Assembly (NCBI RefSeq): GCF_047496725.1
Contig: NC_132976.1
Span: 6,432,001-6,496,000 of the forward strand
DNA: 64,000 bases
From: Anoplolepis gracilipes
Lineage: Eukaryota; Arthropoda; Insecta; Hymenoptera; Formicidae
Direction of reading: 5' to 3'
Position numbers and translations under genes: made by a program
Notes under the pieces: model-generated
What the model was told of the DNA's origin: nothing
Databases searched by the model: none
The model's input: the letters and a program-made list of their open reading frames with translations, nothing else
Shown: one piece after another, positions 24,973 through 38,852 of the stretch
Layout: each line of letters begins with the position of its first letter
Numbering within the stretch: position 1 is the stretch's first letter

Positions 24973-26440
24973 TTTGGAATATTTTTTAAACTTAATTTGT
25001 ATACAAAGTGATATAAGAATACTTTTCTCTGTTTTTGCTCTTTTGTATGTTTCTAACCTATCTTAACCACACCGCGCATTGTACATTTGAGAATAAATAT
25101 AATTTACAGGGGAAAAGATGGCGTTAGCGTTTACAGTTCTTGCATTAAGAAAAGTGACGCGAGCCAATCCCTTCTTTGCTTTTTTGTAAAAGCGAGAATC
25201 TAATTGGCTATTATTTCTTATATATGTGTACGCATTTATTGTCGCAATCATGCGAAGAAGCCATTAGGCCTGATCGCAGTGACGTGAATACTGTATTGCG
25301 AGCATTGCCAGTTTAAAATAATTTCGCGCTCGAAAGTTACGGCGTGTAGTGTCCTTTTTTTTTAGTGCGTTATATTTGCTTGTTTCGCAATATTATGTAT
25401 AGTATTTTGTCCACAGTAAGTATTCCTTTGATATACTAGAAAAATGAAACCCAATTAGTCGGTACGCATCAGTCTATTCCGATAGATTTTATATAAAATA
25501 TATAGAAAAATCAAACATCACGAATCGTAATCTAATGGCTGCCATATTTTGGCGTCCAGTTTTTTATACGAAACATGATTAATTAGTTTCTTCATATATA
25601 TGTATATGCTTTACAATCTATTTGCATAATACAATATAAAATAGAAAATTGAACACGGCTGCAAATTCGTTTTCCTCTGAATCGATAAGGTCAGATATAT
25701 ATATACGTCAGGAGATACACTCTTCATCTTATTCATATTATTCATATAATATCGGGTTGTTGGTGCTCATCGTTGCAACTAGTATTATTGCCGTTGGTAC
25801 ATTCTAAAAAATGGAAAACAAAAAATTTAAGAATTGAGACGATTAACATTTGAAACGATAAAGTGACACGTAAAATTTAGAGATTTAGATAGAATACATA
25901 ACATTTTTATTATATACATATATTCCCGTTTTCTTAGAAATAATCTGCTGATTTTATTTTGTCTAGACATAAGATTGATTAATCGGTTGAAAACTGAAAT
26001 CATCATAGATAAAAAAAGATTCGATAATTCTCAATAACGATTTGACGTATATACGCACTTATTATCACATTTATTATCACATTCTAACAGGCTTCGCGAT
26101 GTCGTGTGACGGACGTAGGCGCGACGATATTCGCCGGTGATTAGTACCCGCTGGGAGAACTCGCGGTGCGAGAGATGAACAGCCGCGCGCACTCGCCGGC
26201 AGCAAGTGCAAACGTGTAGGCGTACTGACTGACAATTCCTCCTCGTGTGACGAAGTCAACATATAGCAAGCATACACGATGCACACATTCGGACACTGTC
26301 GACGAAAGTTGTCCGGATAGTCAGCTGGGGTATCACTTCCGTTGACAGACAAATCACTGTCAGTGCTCGTTTGTCGGCTTATCGTCCGTGACGACGTTCG
26401 GTGCGCGATTCGTCCAACGAGGCGGGAAGCGCATTTTTTT
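24973..26440. promoter_or_regulatory. NOP10 upstream region and GC-richer island before the first Dys exon candidate
   Basis: From 25060 to 25430 the sequence is less AT-rich, as expected for the NOP10 promoter. A second, clearly CpG-rich block runs from 26070 to 26440, immediately before a short ATG exon candidate at 26444. The 91-residue open frame on the - strand across it has no recognisable domain. I take the block as promoter or 5' UTR of a + strand transcript, most likely Dys. Confidence 0.4.
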
Positions 26441-26443
26441 TCA

Positions 26444-26465
26444 ATGTCACGAGAACTTTTCCAAG
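26444..26465 (+). CDS. Dys: Candidate alternative first exon of Dys (MSRELFQ) or 5' UTR exon
   Basis: ATG plus six codons and one extra base precede the donor GTAAAT, directly downstream of a CpG-rich block. Its end phase (1) is the one Dys exon 2 needs. Alternatively it is spliced to 27674, where a T-rich acceptor-like TTGTTTTAG precedes the next ATG; in that case MSRELFQ is only an overlapping upstream ORF and this exon is 5' UTR. Low to moderate confidence. Confidence 0.35.
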
Positions 26466-27352
26466 GTAAATAATTTATTGGAAAAAACGATTATCATATT
26501 GTGATGTCATCGTTCGCAAAATGTGTGCCGCGTCGCGAGTATGATTTTATGAGCATTCAGAGTGAATTGTAACGATAAAGTATCAATTACAAATATTGAG
26601 TGCATAGAAAATATCCGTGTTGTTACTGTCATTGTGAGAAGTGTCATTGATAGCGTTGTTTTGTTAGTAATTATATAATAGGAAGCGCGTAATTACTTGC
26701 AATCTGTGTAAATGCTATGTGTGCAGGTAGCAGTCATATCTATATATACATGCAACAAATCTCTATTCTATGAGGCTAGTATGTTTGTGTTACAATTAAA
26801 ATTTTAATCAATGAATTTGCAAAATAATTTATTAATAAAAAAAAGAATTACATTAAGAAATTATGCAAAAAGCTCATTATACAATATATAAAACATATAG
26901 TTTGACAGAAAAAACCTGGAACTCTGTATGAATTATCTTGAAGTATATTATCAAAAATAATAGAGCCAGATGTGTCTACATAGAAATAAAAAGAATTTAA
27001 TCGTAATGCTCGCGTTAAAAAAAAGATCGAAAGCATTTGTAAGTAATAATAATAATAGCGCCTTTTAAAACAATTGTGCATTTCTAGATTGGTGACTTTT
27101 GAATTTTTTTAAACAAATTTTATTATATTCAAATTTTATGAATTTGATAAATTTTTATTTAATCAAAATACATGATTGGTAATATAATTGTGTTATTCAT
27201 AATTATTATTTACATTATTAAGAAATCTAAATATTGTCTGATTTTATGTGTTTTTAAGTATATGATAAGTTCAAAAATAAAACTAAAATATCTTAATAAT
27301 GATTTAGTTGAAATATTTTATGTAAGTACAATATTCAAATTTGAAAATTGCG

Positions 27353-27380
27353 TATATATATATCTATATATGTGTGTGTG

Positions 27381-27436
<56 letters not shown>

Positions 27437-27437
27437 C
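27353..27437. repeat. (TA)n/(TG)n microsatellite
   Basis: TA repeats with an inner TGTGTGTG block; this accounts for the Tyr/Ile-rich open frame that crosses it. Confidence 0.95.
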
Positions 27438-27673
27438 ATGATAATCTAGAAGTTACAAGATAATTGTTATTATACTGATAGAAATAGTGCTTATTCATAT
27501 CAACTTCGATCCATTAAAAATAATCATGCTGATATCGTCAGAGCAACTTTAAATCTGCTGTACGCTATTAATCTCATTCAGTCTAGCGACTAAAATCGAT
27601 CGCGAATCGTGCTGCACATTTTTAGAGTTTGCTGGATTATCGACTGAAACTGTCACGTATGCGGTTGTTTTAG

Positions 27674-27764
27674 ATGCAGCGGAGGAAAATTCGTTGGATT
27701 ATTCAAGTTTCGGAAGAACCACAGCATGTCGAGACTGTCGAGGAGCAAATCTTAAGTACAAAAG
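27674..27764 (+). CDS. Dys: Dys first coding exon (isoform with N-terminus MQRRKIRW)
   Basis: The exon encodes thirty codons plus one base (MQRRKIRWIIQVSEE to QILSTK) and ends at the strong donor AAAAG/GTAAGA. The single leftover G joins AT of exon 2 to give the Asp before EREDVQKKTF, the conserved start of the first CH domain, after a 17.85 kb intron. The N-terminus is basic and unlike other dystrophins, as expected for an isoform-specific exon. TTGTTTTAG right before the ATG resembles an acceptor, so a 5' UTR exon may lie upstream. The same exon is open in a second frame; the conserved join supports the frame given. Confidence 0.6.
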
Positions 27765-30700
27765 GTAAGAATTCAAAGAATACAAAAATTTCAAGATGTA
27801 TGATTTAAAAAGCGATTTTAAATGATTAAAAAAGAAACTCTAATTTTTAAAGCCTTTTTGAATATTATTTAGGCAACTTTTGCATTATCTGTACATTATA
27901 TATACCTATTTGCAAATATTAATTGTGCAAATCAATTGTCTATAGCGACTTGCAGTTGTACACGTTTCAGTTAGTGTCTAGAGAGAAAAATGTATATATT
28001 TATTTGAATTCAATTTAAATATACATCTATCTAATTTGTGCGTGCTAAAATATAGGTAATTATTGTGTAAAATTTTTACAATTAGAATTAAATTGATATA
28101 CTATATGGTCAAAGATAATATTTGAACGCATCTTTGATTGTCATATTATATAATAATGTTAAGATGACACATGGTTGTCTAATTATAAATTAGCAGTGGT
28201 TTTATTGAAAAATTATTTGTAATAAATGGTACATTAAAAAGACAAGATTCTCTATAAGATTGACACACATAAATTATTCAGGGTGTCTACTTCCTGGAAA
28301 AACATGGAAAATTCAAGGAATATTCAGAGATTTCTTTTGCCTCTAGAAAAATCAGGGGAGTCTCATGAAATTTTATTGGAGTTCAAGGAATTTTTTCGAA
28401 AATTCTTTTTTTGATAATTTTACTTTTCATCTTGTAAACAGTCAGCCGTGTATTGAAACTCGCGTCTCATTTTGTAGAAACTCATTAATTGCGTTGAGAG
28501 TTTTGGCTTTATTTTAAGAATTCTTGATATATAGATTAAACAAATAGTACTGGTCATTAAAAGAATAGACTGAGAAAAAATCGAGACAAACTGAAATGCC
28601 AGGTTCACGCTGTATCTCACTTCGATAATTTTTTTCAGCATTCTTGTCAGATTTTAAGCACTTGAGAATGCTGCAATAGTTCTAGAAAAAGTTTTATGCG
28701 TAAAAATTATTAGAATATTATATTAGATAATTATATAAATTAGATCGTCCGAGACACTAGACGTAAATGAGAGTCATGTTATACTAGCGTTTTCGATATT
28801 TAATTTGTTTAATAAATATTTTGATAATTTTCACGCATAGACCTTTTCATATAAGTATTATGAAACTCCTAAACGCTTATAGTCTGATAAGAAATGTTTA
28901 AAAAATCGTCGGCAAATTATGTGAAACAACATTAATTTGACGTCTCAGTTTGTCCTGTATAAATATATTTTTTTTGTTTATATACTTACTGTTTTAACAT
29001 AATATTGAATATGAAGTACATACTCTTTGTAACTTTTAAAGATAAATAAATAAAAATTTTACATAAATGAAAAATTATCTTAGGAAAGTTATTCAGTTTT
29101 TTTTAGTACATTTATAAATCTAACATTGAAACTTAAGAAGTTCCATGTTTTTCCTTCATATGAATGAAAAACATTAGAAAGTGCATGTAATAAAAAAATT
29201 TATTTTAGAGAAAGTTGTATTAAAAAAATAAAATAAATCAATTTTAATAAAAATAAAAAGTTTTGAAAATATTCTTTTTACTTGGAATTTTGAATAAAAA
29301 TACCTGGAAAATCAGGGAATTTTGTTACAAGATTTGAGTAGACACCCTGTTACATTATATTAGATTATAATTTGAGTGTCAATCAAAGTCTTTACATTTC
29401 TTTATGAACTTTTGTTTTATGAAGTTTTAATGAGTACAATTTCTGAATGCAGATATCTTAAATTGTATATTTGGTCTGATAAGAGAAGGTCGCGACATAG
29501 ATACGTAATATATCAATCATACTGATTTTTAATTCCGATCTCTATGAGTTCTTATAAAACTGCCATAAGTAGTACATGAGAAGTTGAAAAATTTAAAAGA
29601 TTTAATTGAATTGATTCCGCTTTGTATCTTATTACGTTTAATTGCAGTTAATAGTATTTTTATCAATCTATCATGTAGAATCGTAATAGCACACATATCG
29701 TTTACGTGATTATAAATAGAAATGATCGGTGCGATATTATGTTTTCTCATCGCACTTTATTCAGCGCGTGTTTCAGTATAACATCTTTTTATAGATGATT
29801 ACTGTCGTCTTTTATGACCATAGTTTCTCCAGTTTATGGATTACTCTGTGCTCTTATTTTTTTTCGCTCGCCTTACATTAGTAAATTTACTTTAAAACGT
29901 GTAAAAAAAATATAAATTTACTTTAAAACGTACTTTAAAAAATATAACGTGTGAAACACGAATATTGATGGCGCCGATAATTCACGCTGATATTGAAGCA
30001 ATTTCGTTTTGTGTACTTAACTGTTGGCAAATAAATCTAGCGACTGTAACTCAAACAGTGGATGCCCCAAGGTGCAATCAATGATGATGCATTCGTACGA
30101 AAAGAGATTATGCTGTCACTATTTATCTGTAATTTTATTTCTCAATATATATCAGCATGATATAAATCGTTAATATATTGGCAAAATCTATATTATAATT
30201 CTAGATTATAATTCAAAGAAATTGTAGGAGTACATAGTAAAAATATATATTTTTGCAAGTTTGTCTTAATATATCGAAAAATTTAGCTACATAAATATTA
30301 TGTAACGAAATCTTTCTGTAGAGATGTACTAGAGATGGACTTTATGGAACATTTTATAACTAATCAATTATATAAATCAATTATGTCAAAACGCGTTTGA
30401 TGCGTCGGCGCTATGACTTCTGGAGAGATCACCCGCAGGGTCAAAATTTAGATACCGCGCAGTGTCGTAACGGGCTGCGTCCCATGAGGTCGTTCCGAGT
30501 TATGGAAAGTCAGATGCGCTCTTATTATAGAAGTTCCTTAACTTCATAGACATTCGCTGAACTTTTCGTGGATCGCTACTCGAGAATAAGTGTTTGACAA
30601 TTTGTGCAAAAGCGAGTGAAATTAATATGTTTAGGAGATGCAAAAATTTTTTGAAACAGTATTTGCAAAAATATAAGTATGGTAGGAAGCATTTTCATTG

Positions 30701-31739
30701 CTAAGCGATTGTAAAGGTCGTTGAGTTATGTTACTTTCCATTAGCAAATGAATAGAGAGATTTGTTATCGAGTCAGTAATCGAAATATATTGTGTTTTGA
30801 ATGCTGAATATATTCATAAATTCTTCCTGGTTTTACGTGTTTTCTATTATAAATTGATCTTATTTGTAAAAATTTTTGTACCGGTATTAATAAACTTTAA
30901 TAAAAACTCATGAATAATATATGCCTATAGTTGCGTAAAAATATACATATTTTGTAGAGAACTAGAAATTCGTATATACTATCAAACTACATAATAAATT
31001 AATATAAATGAAATATAAATACATTTTATATCGATTAAATTGACATTATATCTATATATCGTTTCATCGTAATTGCCAATTAGACTTTGGCCGATTTAAA
31101 TCACAATGCACGGATGTAATTAATGCGCGGTCAGTTAGATTGAGATGACAAATACATGCACAGTGCTCATTTAATTATAATTATAAAAGCTATATATATT
31201 TTGCATACGTATCTTAGTATGATTATATATTTCGAATTATTTGGTTATTTAAAGAATCCAAAGATGACTAAGTTATAAATATCAATTTACATTTTGCATT
31301 ATATTATATACAAAATTGATTATAATATTTAATTGTACTGTAATACATTATTTAAAGTTTCTGCTTTTAAACTCAATTATTTATATCATTAACAGTAAAT
31401 GTTATAATCATTATTAATTATGTGAAGAAATTTGTGCTATAGGTTAGCTGTGTATTAAAATTTAATCAAATAATTATGAAAAAATGTGTAGTGGATATAT
31501 AGTTGAAATATAATTAAAGATTGTGGGGTGCAAATATAAATTCTTTTGCAAAACTTTCTATACATCTATATGAAGTTAATAGAAAATGGATGATGATATA
31601 TGTAAGTATGATAATCAATGATTGGTTAAAATCCATTTTTGTTTGCAGATTTTTTTTTATTATATGTGATTCTTGTTAATTTCGTGTATAACTATAAAAG
31701 TCCAATTTATATATAATTTTATAAATATTCGACAAATTT

Positions 31740-31774
<35 letters not shown>

Positions 31775-34530
31775 GTTTTTTATTATTTATAGTTTGAAGT
31801 AATAGCAAGAAATATTTTTATATGTGTGAAGCATGTTTGTTTTAATTGAATATCATCAGTTTGGCTATTATTTAACATAATAGTCATTTTTCATCATTTG
31901 TAGAGTATCGAAAATACTTAAAAAATAATGCTTACAAATTCTTTTGACTTGTATTATATTTAAAAGGTCGTGCACAGATTATCATAAATTACTATGTACA
32001 GCTCATCTTTATGTAAAACCATAAAGAGTTGATAAATCTAATTTAACTCTTAACTTGTACAATATAATAATGTTATCTTTTTCTTCGCCACGTACAATAA
32101 AAAGTATTACAAAAAAAATTTAATGTACTGATTAATATGAAATTTTATAAGACGAATCTTGAAAAAAAGAAGACTTTATTGTTACAAAACAAAATTGGAG
32201 TGGTATGCAGTTTTATTTATTTACATGCATTAGTATTTTTAAGTTGGTTAAAATAAAGAATGATTGTTGAGATAGTGAGAACGTTAGAAAGAATAACGGT
32301 TGTACTGTGTTTTCGTGTTGGCAAATCACTGTTCTAAGTGGTCTAAATATTTCTAGGGCTAACGGAATATTTATTTTCTCTTGTCGAAAGCGACGCGATT
32401 CTTATTAAATTAAAGCTTTTTTGTATTGGTAAATAAAAATGTTTAAGATAGTGATTTCCATGAATGAAAAAATTCAGAAAACTTTAAGATTCAATTTCAG
32501 ATTTAAATTTAGAAATGTTAAAAAGCTTTAGACATTAATTCTCATTTAAATTACATTAAAAATTACTTTAAAAATGCACTTATATATACTTATATCAACT
32601 ATACTAAATTATATTTAAAAATTTAAAAATTATTTAAAATTATTTAAAATATGTTATGATTATATTCACTTATAAGAAATATTATATTTAATGAAAAAAC
32701 CTGTTATCGTATTATATCATTTAAATAGCATTTAAATACAATGAGTGCTAAGATGATAGTGAATTATAAAAATGTTATCGCGAAATAAGAGCTGAATTAT
32801 AAAAAGAACATGTCATTTTATCATAGATGTCTGTAGACAAAAATGGAAACATGTTTGTCGAGAATTATGCGGTATCTTTTAACTCTGTGGTATGTCTGGT
32901 AAAACTTTGAAAGTAGAGAGTGCCATGCACTCCTATCTTTTGAAATTGCATAACACAAACACGCTTCACAATCAGATATATTTAGAAGCATGAATAACGG
33001 TCAGAATAGTTATTTATTATCATCACAACTTTATTGATAGTTTTATCAGTAATTTGACTACTACTCTACTAAGATTTCTTTGACCTTATAATAATCACTT
33101 ATTATATTATATCATACATTTTATATCTAGATATTATACACATGTTTATTTTTTATTCATAATTCTCTTTTTCTCGATGAACATACAATTTTTCATTACT
33201 ATTTCTTATAAAATTGTAGTTTATAATAAATTAATATTTTAATAATTAAAATTAAAAATCAAACATAACGATTATGTGACGCAATATTAATTGAATAGTT
33301 AAAAATATGAAGTGTTAAAGTTTTTGGTTTTAATTCGTAAAATATTTCTTAAGCTTTGATATTAAATTACATTATAATTGAATTTTAATTAATTTTTTAT
33401 TAGTATAGATGATATAAAAATGACTGATAAAATATTATAGTGCACTTTTTAAAATATTCCGATATATAAGTTTTAGAATATGCATAGAAAATTACTACTG
33501 AAATACTGATGATTTGCTTCGTATTATTCATAATCATAACAATATCAATAGGTATTACTATAAATATTCTGGATATGAAATTAATTAGATCTGTACTCAT
33601 AACACACGAATCAGGCATGCGACCATGCACAACGTTATCAGTGAAACCAATATGTAACGACATCAAGATGCTATCTCTGGGTTATTGACACGAGCATTTC
33701 CGTGGCACAACACATGCATTCACACTATCGAGAATATATATTTGCATTGGTATAAAATGTAGCAGTTTCATTGTATTAGGAACAAAGATTAAAATTTCCG
33801 GTTCACTTCTCTAGATTTGAATAATTCTTATTCAAAATTATCCGAAATGAAAAACCGATATTGATCGAAAACTCTGCGGCATGGAATAGACATTTAAAAC
33901 AGAATTGAATCGAGCAATATTTCATTTTTGTTTTGACTTTTTTAAAGAGAATGATTTATAAAATTAATATTTATGTGACACTTTCTATATTTTTCTATTA
34001 AAATAAAATTTATTTTCAAATTTATTTTGTTTTAATATATAAATGTACAAAGTTTCATACTTAATTATTTATTTTCTAATTTTCAGACTGTTTCATAATT
34101 GCTAATTTTGCTATTTTGTTTATATATTTAGCGTATGTATATACAGGGTGTCTGGTAAAGATTGAATCAAGGTTCGTGAGCAAGTAGAGCGCATTAAACT
34201 GAACATGAAAGTCCTTTACCATTTTGTGATTTTTGCAATAATTATTGAGAAATTAATCGAAAAATATCGATCGAATTCGTGTGAATATTAGCACGTGGCT
34301 AGAAAAGCCAGCCCACTGTCACGCGGTTGCTAGTCGCACGCATAGTAACTCTGTTACAACGGGCTGTCTTTTCACAAAACGCTAATATATTGGCGCAAAT
34401 TGGTCGATATTTTTAAATTAATTTCTCAATAATTATTGCGAAAATCGCAAAATAGTAAAGGACTTTTCTGTTCAGTTGCGCTCTACCTGTTCACGAGCGT
34501 TGATTCAATCTTTACCGGACACCCTGTATG

Positions 34531-34579
<49 letters not shown>

Positions 34580-37500
34580 AAAAGAATATTAGTGTGCACA
34601 TATTAATATGTAGGTGAATTTTCTTTTTTTTCTTTTTCTCTCTCTCTCTCATCATCTGTTATTTAGATAATGTAATAAATGTAGGCATGAATTTTGCGGC
34701 CGGATCCCGGATGGATCCATGACACCTATCTATATACCTGTTTCATCAGTGAATGCTCCTTCTGCTTTCTGAATTCCTGTTTACCTGTGATATGTTGGGC
34801 CTTATAGCCAGTAAAATAGAGGATTCAAAACTCCAATATAAAGGGCCCTCGAAATTATCTATATTTTATTTGCAAAAAGTCGTATCGTAGATATCTTTGG
34901 TATTAAGGAAAATATACGGGCATAATTTATACGGGACAGAAATGGCAATAAAAAAATTATACTCGGTGTAGAGAGTAATATTTCTGAAATATTGGATATT
35001 TTTTACATATATTTATTTTTCCTGTAAATAGTTATCTATGTTAGATTTTGCAAATCTAAAATTTTGGACTTATATAAATAGATTCATACATGCATATACG
35101 TATATCAAGAAAGGAACGTGTATATCGAATGTCTATTTTATTCATCTTTTTTTTTTGTTGGTATTAACGGAGACGTACGGACGAAAAAAAAATAAATTTT
35201 TTTTTTATTATTTTTTCTTGTGTGCGACTATTCGAGAGGGCCCACGGCCGCGTCTGGAGAAAGGGGAAATTCTCTCGATAAAGCGAGAAAGAGTGCGATA
35301 TATATTCGCAAGGACGGATGCACGGCGACACCAGAACAGAGTTACACTATCGAGATGCATCAGGGTGGGAGAAGCTGGGCCTTACACCAAGCCGTCCGAG
35401 GTTGCCAGTTCGCTGGTGGCTGGTGGCACGGCTGACGCGCGACGCGCGTTGTGTTTAACAGTCGTCGATTGACATTAGCTCGTACTAGATACCCGTGTCG
35501 TTTTGTTGCTCCCTGTCCCCTCCTTCCGCGATCGTCAGCGTCATTTACTTTTCGTCTGTCGACGGTAGTATAGAGCCGCATCGGAAGACCATTCGGTCGA
35601 TCAGGATGTTGCAAAGTATCTCGTTACGTCGTCTCCGGCTAGGAAGTGAAGGCTAAAACGTAACGTCATCTTGTCCGCGCGCGAAAGAGAGAAAGTTAAA
35701 GAATTGATACGCACGAGCCGCGCGTGCGACGGAGTGCCTTAATACGGTATACACATGTGTATGTGCGTGTGAGTGATGAGTGTCGTGTATGTACGCACAA
35801 CCGGTGCCTCTTGACTTGTCAGTGGAATCAACAAGTGGTGTAGCAGCTGAGTGTGTAAGCGTGCACGCGCGCGCGCGCGCGAGTCCCGATCCTAACCTCC
35901 GCGGATCCAGCGGCAGTTCCCCTCGTGTATTTACGCGCGCGCTGCCTCCACCGATCTTCGACCGACACAGTAAATCGCACCGGTGATTAATGTGATCTCG
36001 CCGTGTAACCTTTCTCTCGTGCCCTTGGATATTACGTCGGCTGCGATCGCTGTGGCTACGTCCAAATATCTCAAGATGGAAGTCGTCTACATAGGTGCGT
36101 GTATGCGTGTTTTTGTACATATATGTCACGGTACATATGTGGGTATGCATGTGGGCGTGTGGATATGTCGTCGGGTTCCTTACTGCAACGCGATAAAATT
36201 CTTTCTTTGTGTGATCACCTTGTGTGTGTGTGTCGTTTATGCTTTTAGGATCTCGATCTTCCATGACCTTGATTTCAAACGATCACGGCAAAATTTGACA
36301 CGATTCTTATAGATATTGATTCATACAATTCAATGATTATGATCTTTCAGATTACACTTGTTTACACGATATTTTCCGATGATGTATTTGATAATTATTA
36401 TTCAACAATTTCACAATAAATCCATTAAATAAATAGTTTTATTGTTTTTTGAGATTTAACAATTATCAGGTTTATTATTAACATTCCATATGAAACAAAC
36501 GAACACGAGCAGTCAAATCATAATTGAATAAGCGCGAATTATTTATGGCGTTAATTATTTATGTTATTTAAGTTTTTTTTATATATAACTTTACATATAA
36601 TTTTGTATAAAATTATTACTTAAACATTTTTTCACTGATATATTTACTGATAGTTGTTCGTATTCTTTCTTGATCTAAACTTACTTTTGATATTATGATA
36701 TTCGTCAAAATTATTCTGATTGACTCTATTTATAAGTCATTCATTATAATTTTTTTGACATGTCTTTGCATCACCGTGTATAGTATTATTTATGACTTTC
36801 CTCTTGTATTTTACTTTGCTGATATTACTTTGCTTTTTTTAAACATGTGTTTTTTTAATTATTAAAAAAAAATTATGTTCTTGTAAAAGACGTACACAAG
36901 TACTTAAGTATGAAGTAATTAAAAAGTTTAACATAAGAAATATATTACCTATGAGTCATAGTATTATAATAGTTTTCAAGTTTTATAATTTTATAATTTT
37001 AAAAATAGTTTTATAACTTAAAAAAATATAAAATCTCTCTCTCTTTTTCTCCCTCCCTCTCTCTCTTCATTTATACTATATTTAATATTAAATACTTCTA
37101 ATTTTAAGTTCTTTTATTGAAATTGCATATTTATTTGTATGAAGTTAAGAATAAAATAGCCATATTTTATGGAAAACAAATGTGAATAGATATATAAATA
37201 TTTCAATAAATTTTTTCTAATTTTTGTTTATATATTTATATTATTAATATTATATTTTTTTATTATTCTTTAAACTATTTCATTGAATAATAAATGATAC
37301 TTGATATGTTAATCGTATAAAATGTTGTATTGTCGAATTTGTCAATTATTTGATTTATTAACAAATTTTTTTATGTATATATACATATAGCAAGAATGAG
37401 GTATAGGAGGATAGCTAATCTTGTTAATACACTATTTATATTAATACTTCCAGTATAATCATGAACATATTCGAGACGTGAGGATCATAATTTGACATCT

Positions 37501-38791
37501 TTTATACATGTTGCTGTTACCGGCTATATATTTAATCAGTTACCTGCACATTTTTCACTTTATTCACTCATACTAGGTAATGAGGTTATCTATATACCAG
37601 TATATAAATTATCTTATCTTGAAATTATTTGCGCTCGGCACGCACGAGTACTTGGTTAAACGTATACGTCAGAGAATTGGTAGGATCGGTACAAGCGTGT
37701 GGGTGTGTGTGTCTGTTAAGAAAGATAACATACACATAGATAGATACACATAGGTAGACAAAACTCAGCCGCTAATACTTGAGTTTAGCAAGCACGTGCT
37801 ATACCTTCTGCGTGTAGAAGTCATTGACAGTTGACCAAGTACGGCAAAATTCTTTATAAATGTTGCACGTGGGGAATAAAATGCGAAATTTGTCTTTTGA
37901 ATTAAATATCTTTTAACAATAAATTAATTTAACATATCACTAATTGACATAAAAATATTATAGATCCACTAATTGACAAAAAATATTGTAGGTGATGTAT
38001 GTTTATGGTATGCATGTACATTCTATTAAATCAGTGGAACAAATTATTCAATTAATATTTGAAATTTGCAAAATCTTTTTAACTGTTATATGGAGAAAAT
38101 TTCTCCATATTACACACACACATTTAATTATTACATTTTGGTTGAAGGAATACTATTTTAGGGCAAATTATGTTTAAATTTACTTTATATATAATTTATA
38201 TACATATATTAAATTATATATAAATATAAGAGAAATTTTGTAGATTTTTTCTATTAAGCTGTTTACAACAATTATTTCTTGCGTATAAATTACATGAGCA
38301 ATTATTTGTTATATGTAGATTGTATAATTGTTAGTAATATATTAAACAACTTACATAACGATATAATTTCGTACATTATAACATACTTGAGGATATATAT
38401 ATTCCCTGAAGTCATTAAACTGTTATCCTGTTTAACAGATTAACAGATTTACTGTAAATTATCCATTCTCTCTCTTTATCTGTCTGTCTGTCTGTCTGTT
38501 TTGGCTGCATAATGGAGCGCGCTTTCATGAGAAAGTGAGACATTTGCGTAATTAAACTACATTCAATTACATTATAACATATGTTACAAACTTGAATACG
38601 TAATTATAAATTTAAATGCTCTTCTCAAATAAATCAGTTATTAATTTAAGTGCCATTAATACTTTTTATTCCATTTATTATCTTATTTATAATTATTTAT
38701 GATTTATTATGATTTATTATTATTAAGGAGAGTAAGTACTTTTGTAGCCACAAAAAAGATAAGTGCTATAAATCAATTTCGACAAATGCAA

Positions 38792-38852
<61 letters not shown>

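Noticed and set aside
27172..27441. 89-residue open frame upstream of Dys exon 1
   Set aside because: It is a product of AT-rich DNA and a microsatellite.
35653..36264. 203-residue open frame on the - strand
   Set aside because: It is His/Thr/Arg-rich and repetitive, arises from GT/CG-rich DNA, overlaps a better explained first exon on the + strand and shows no domain.
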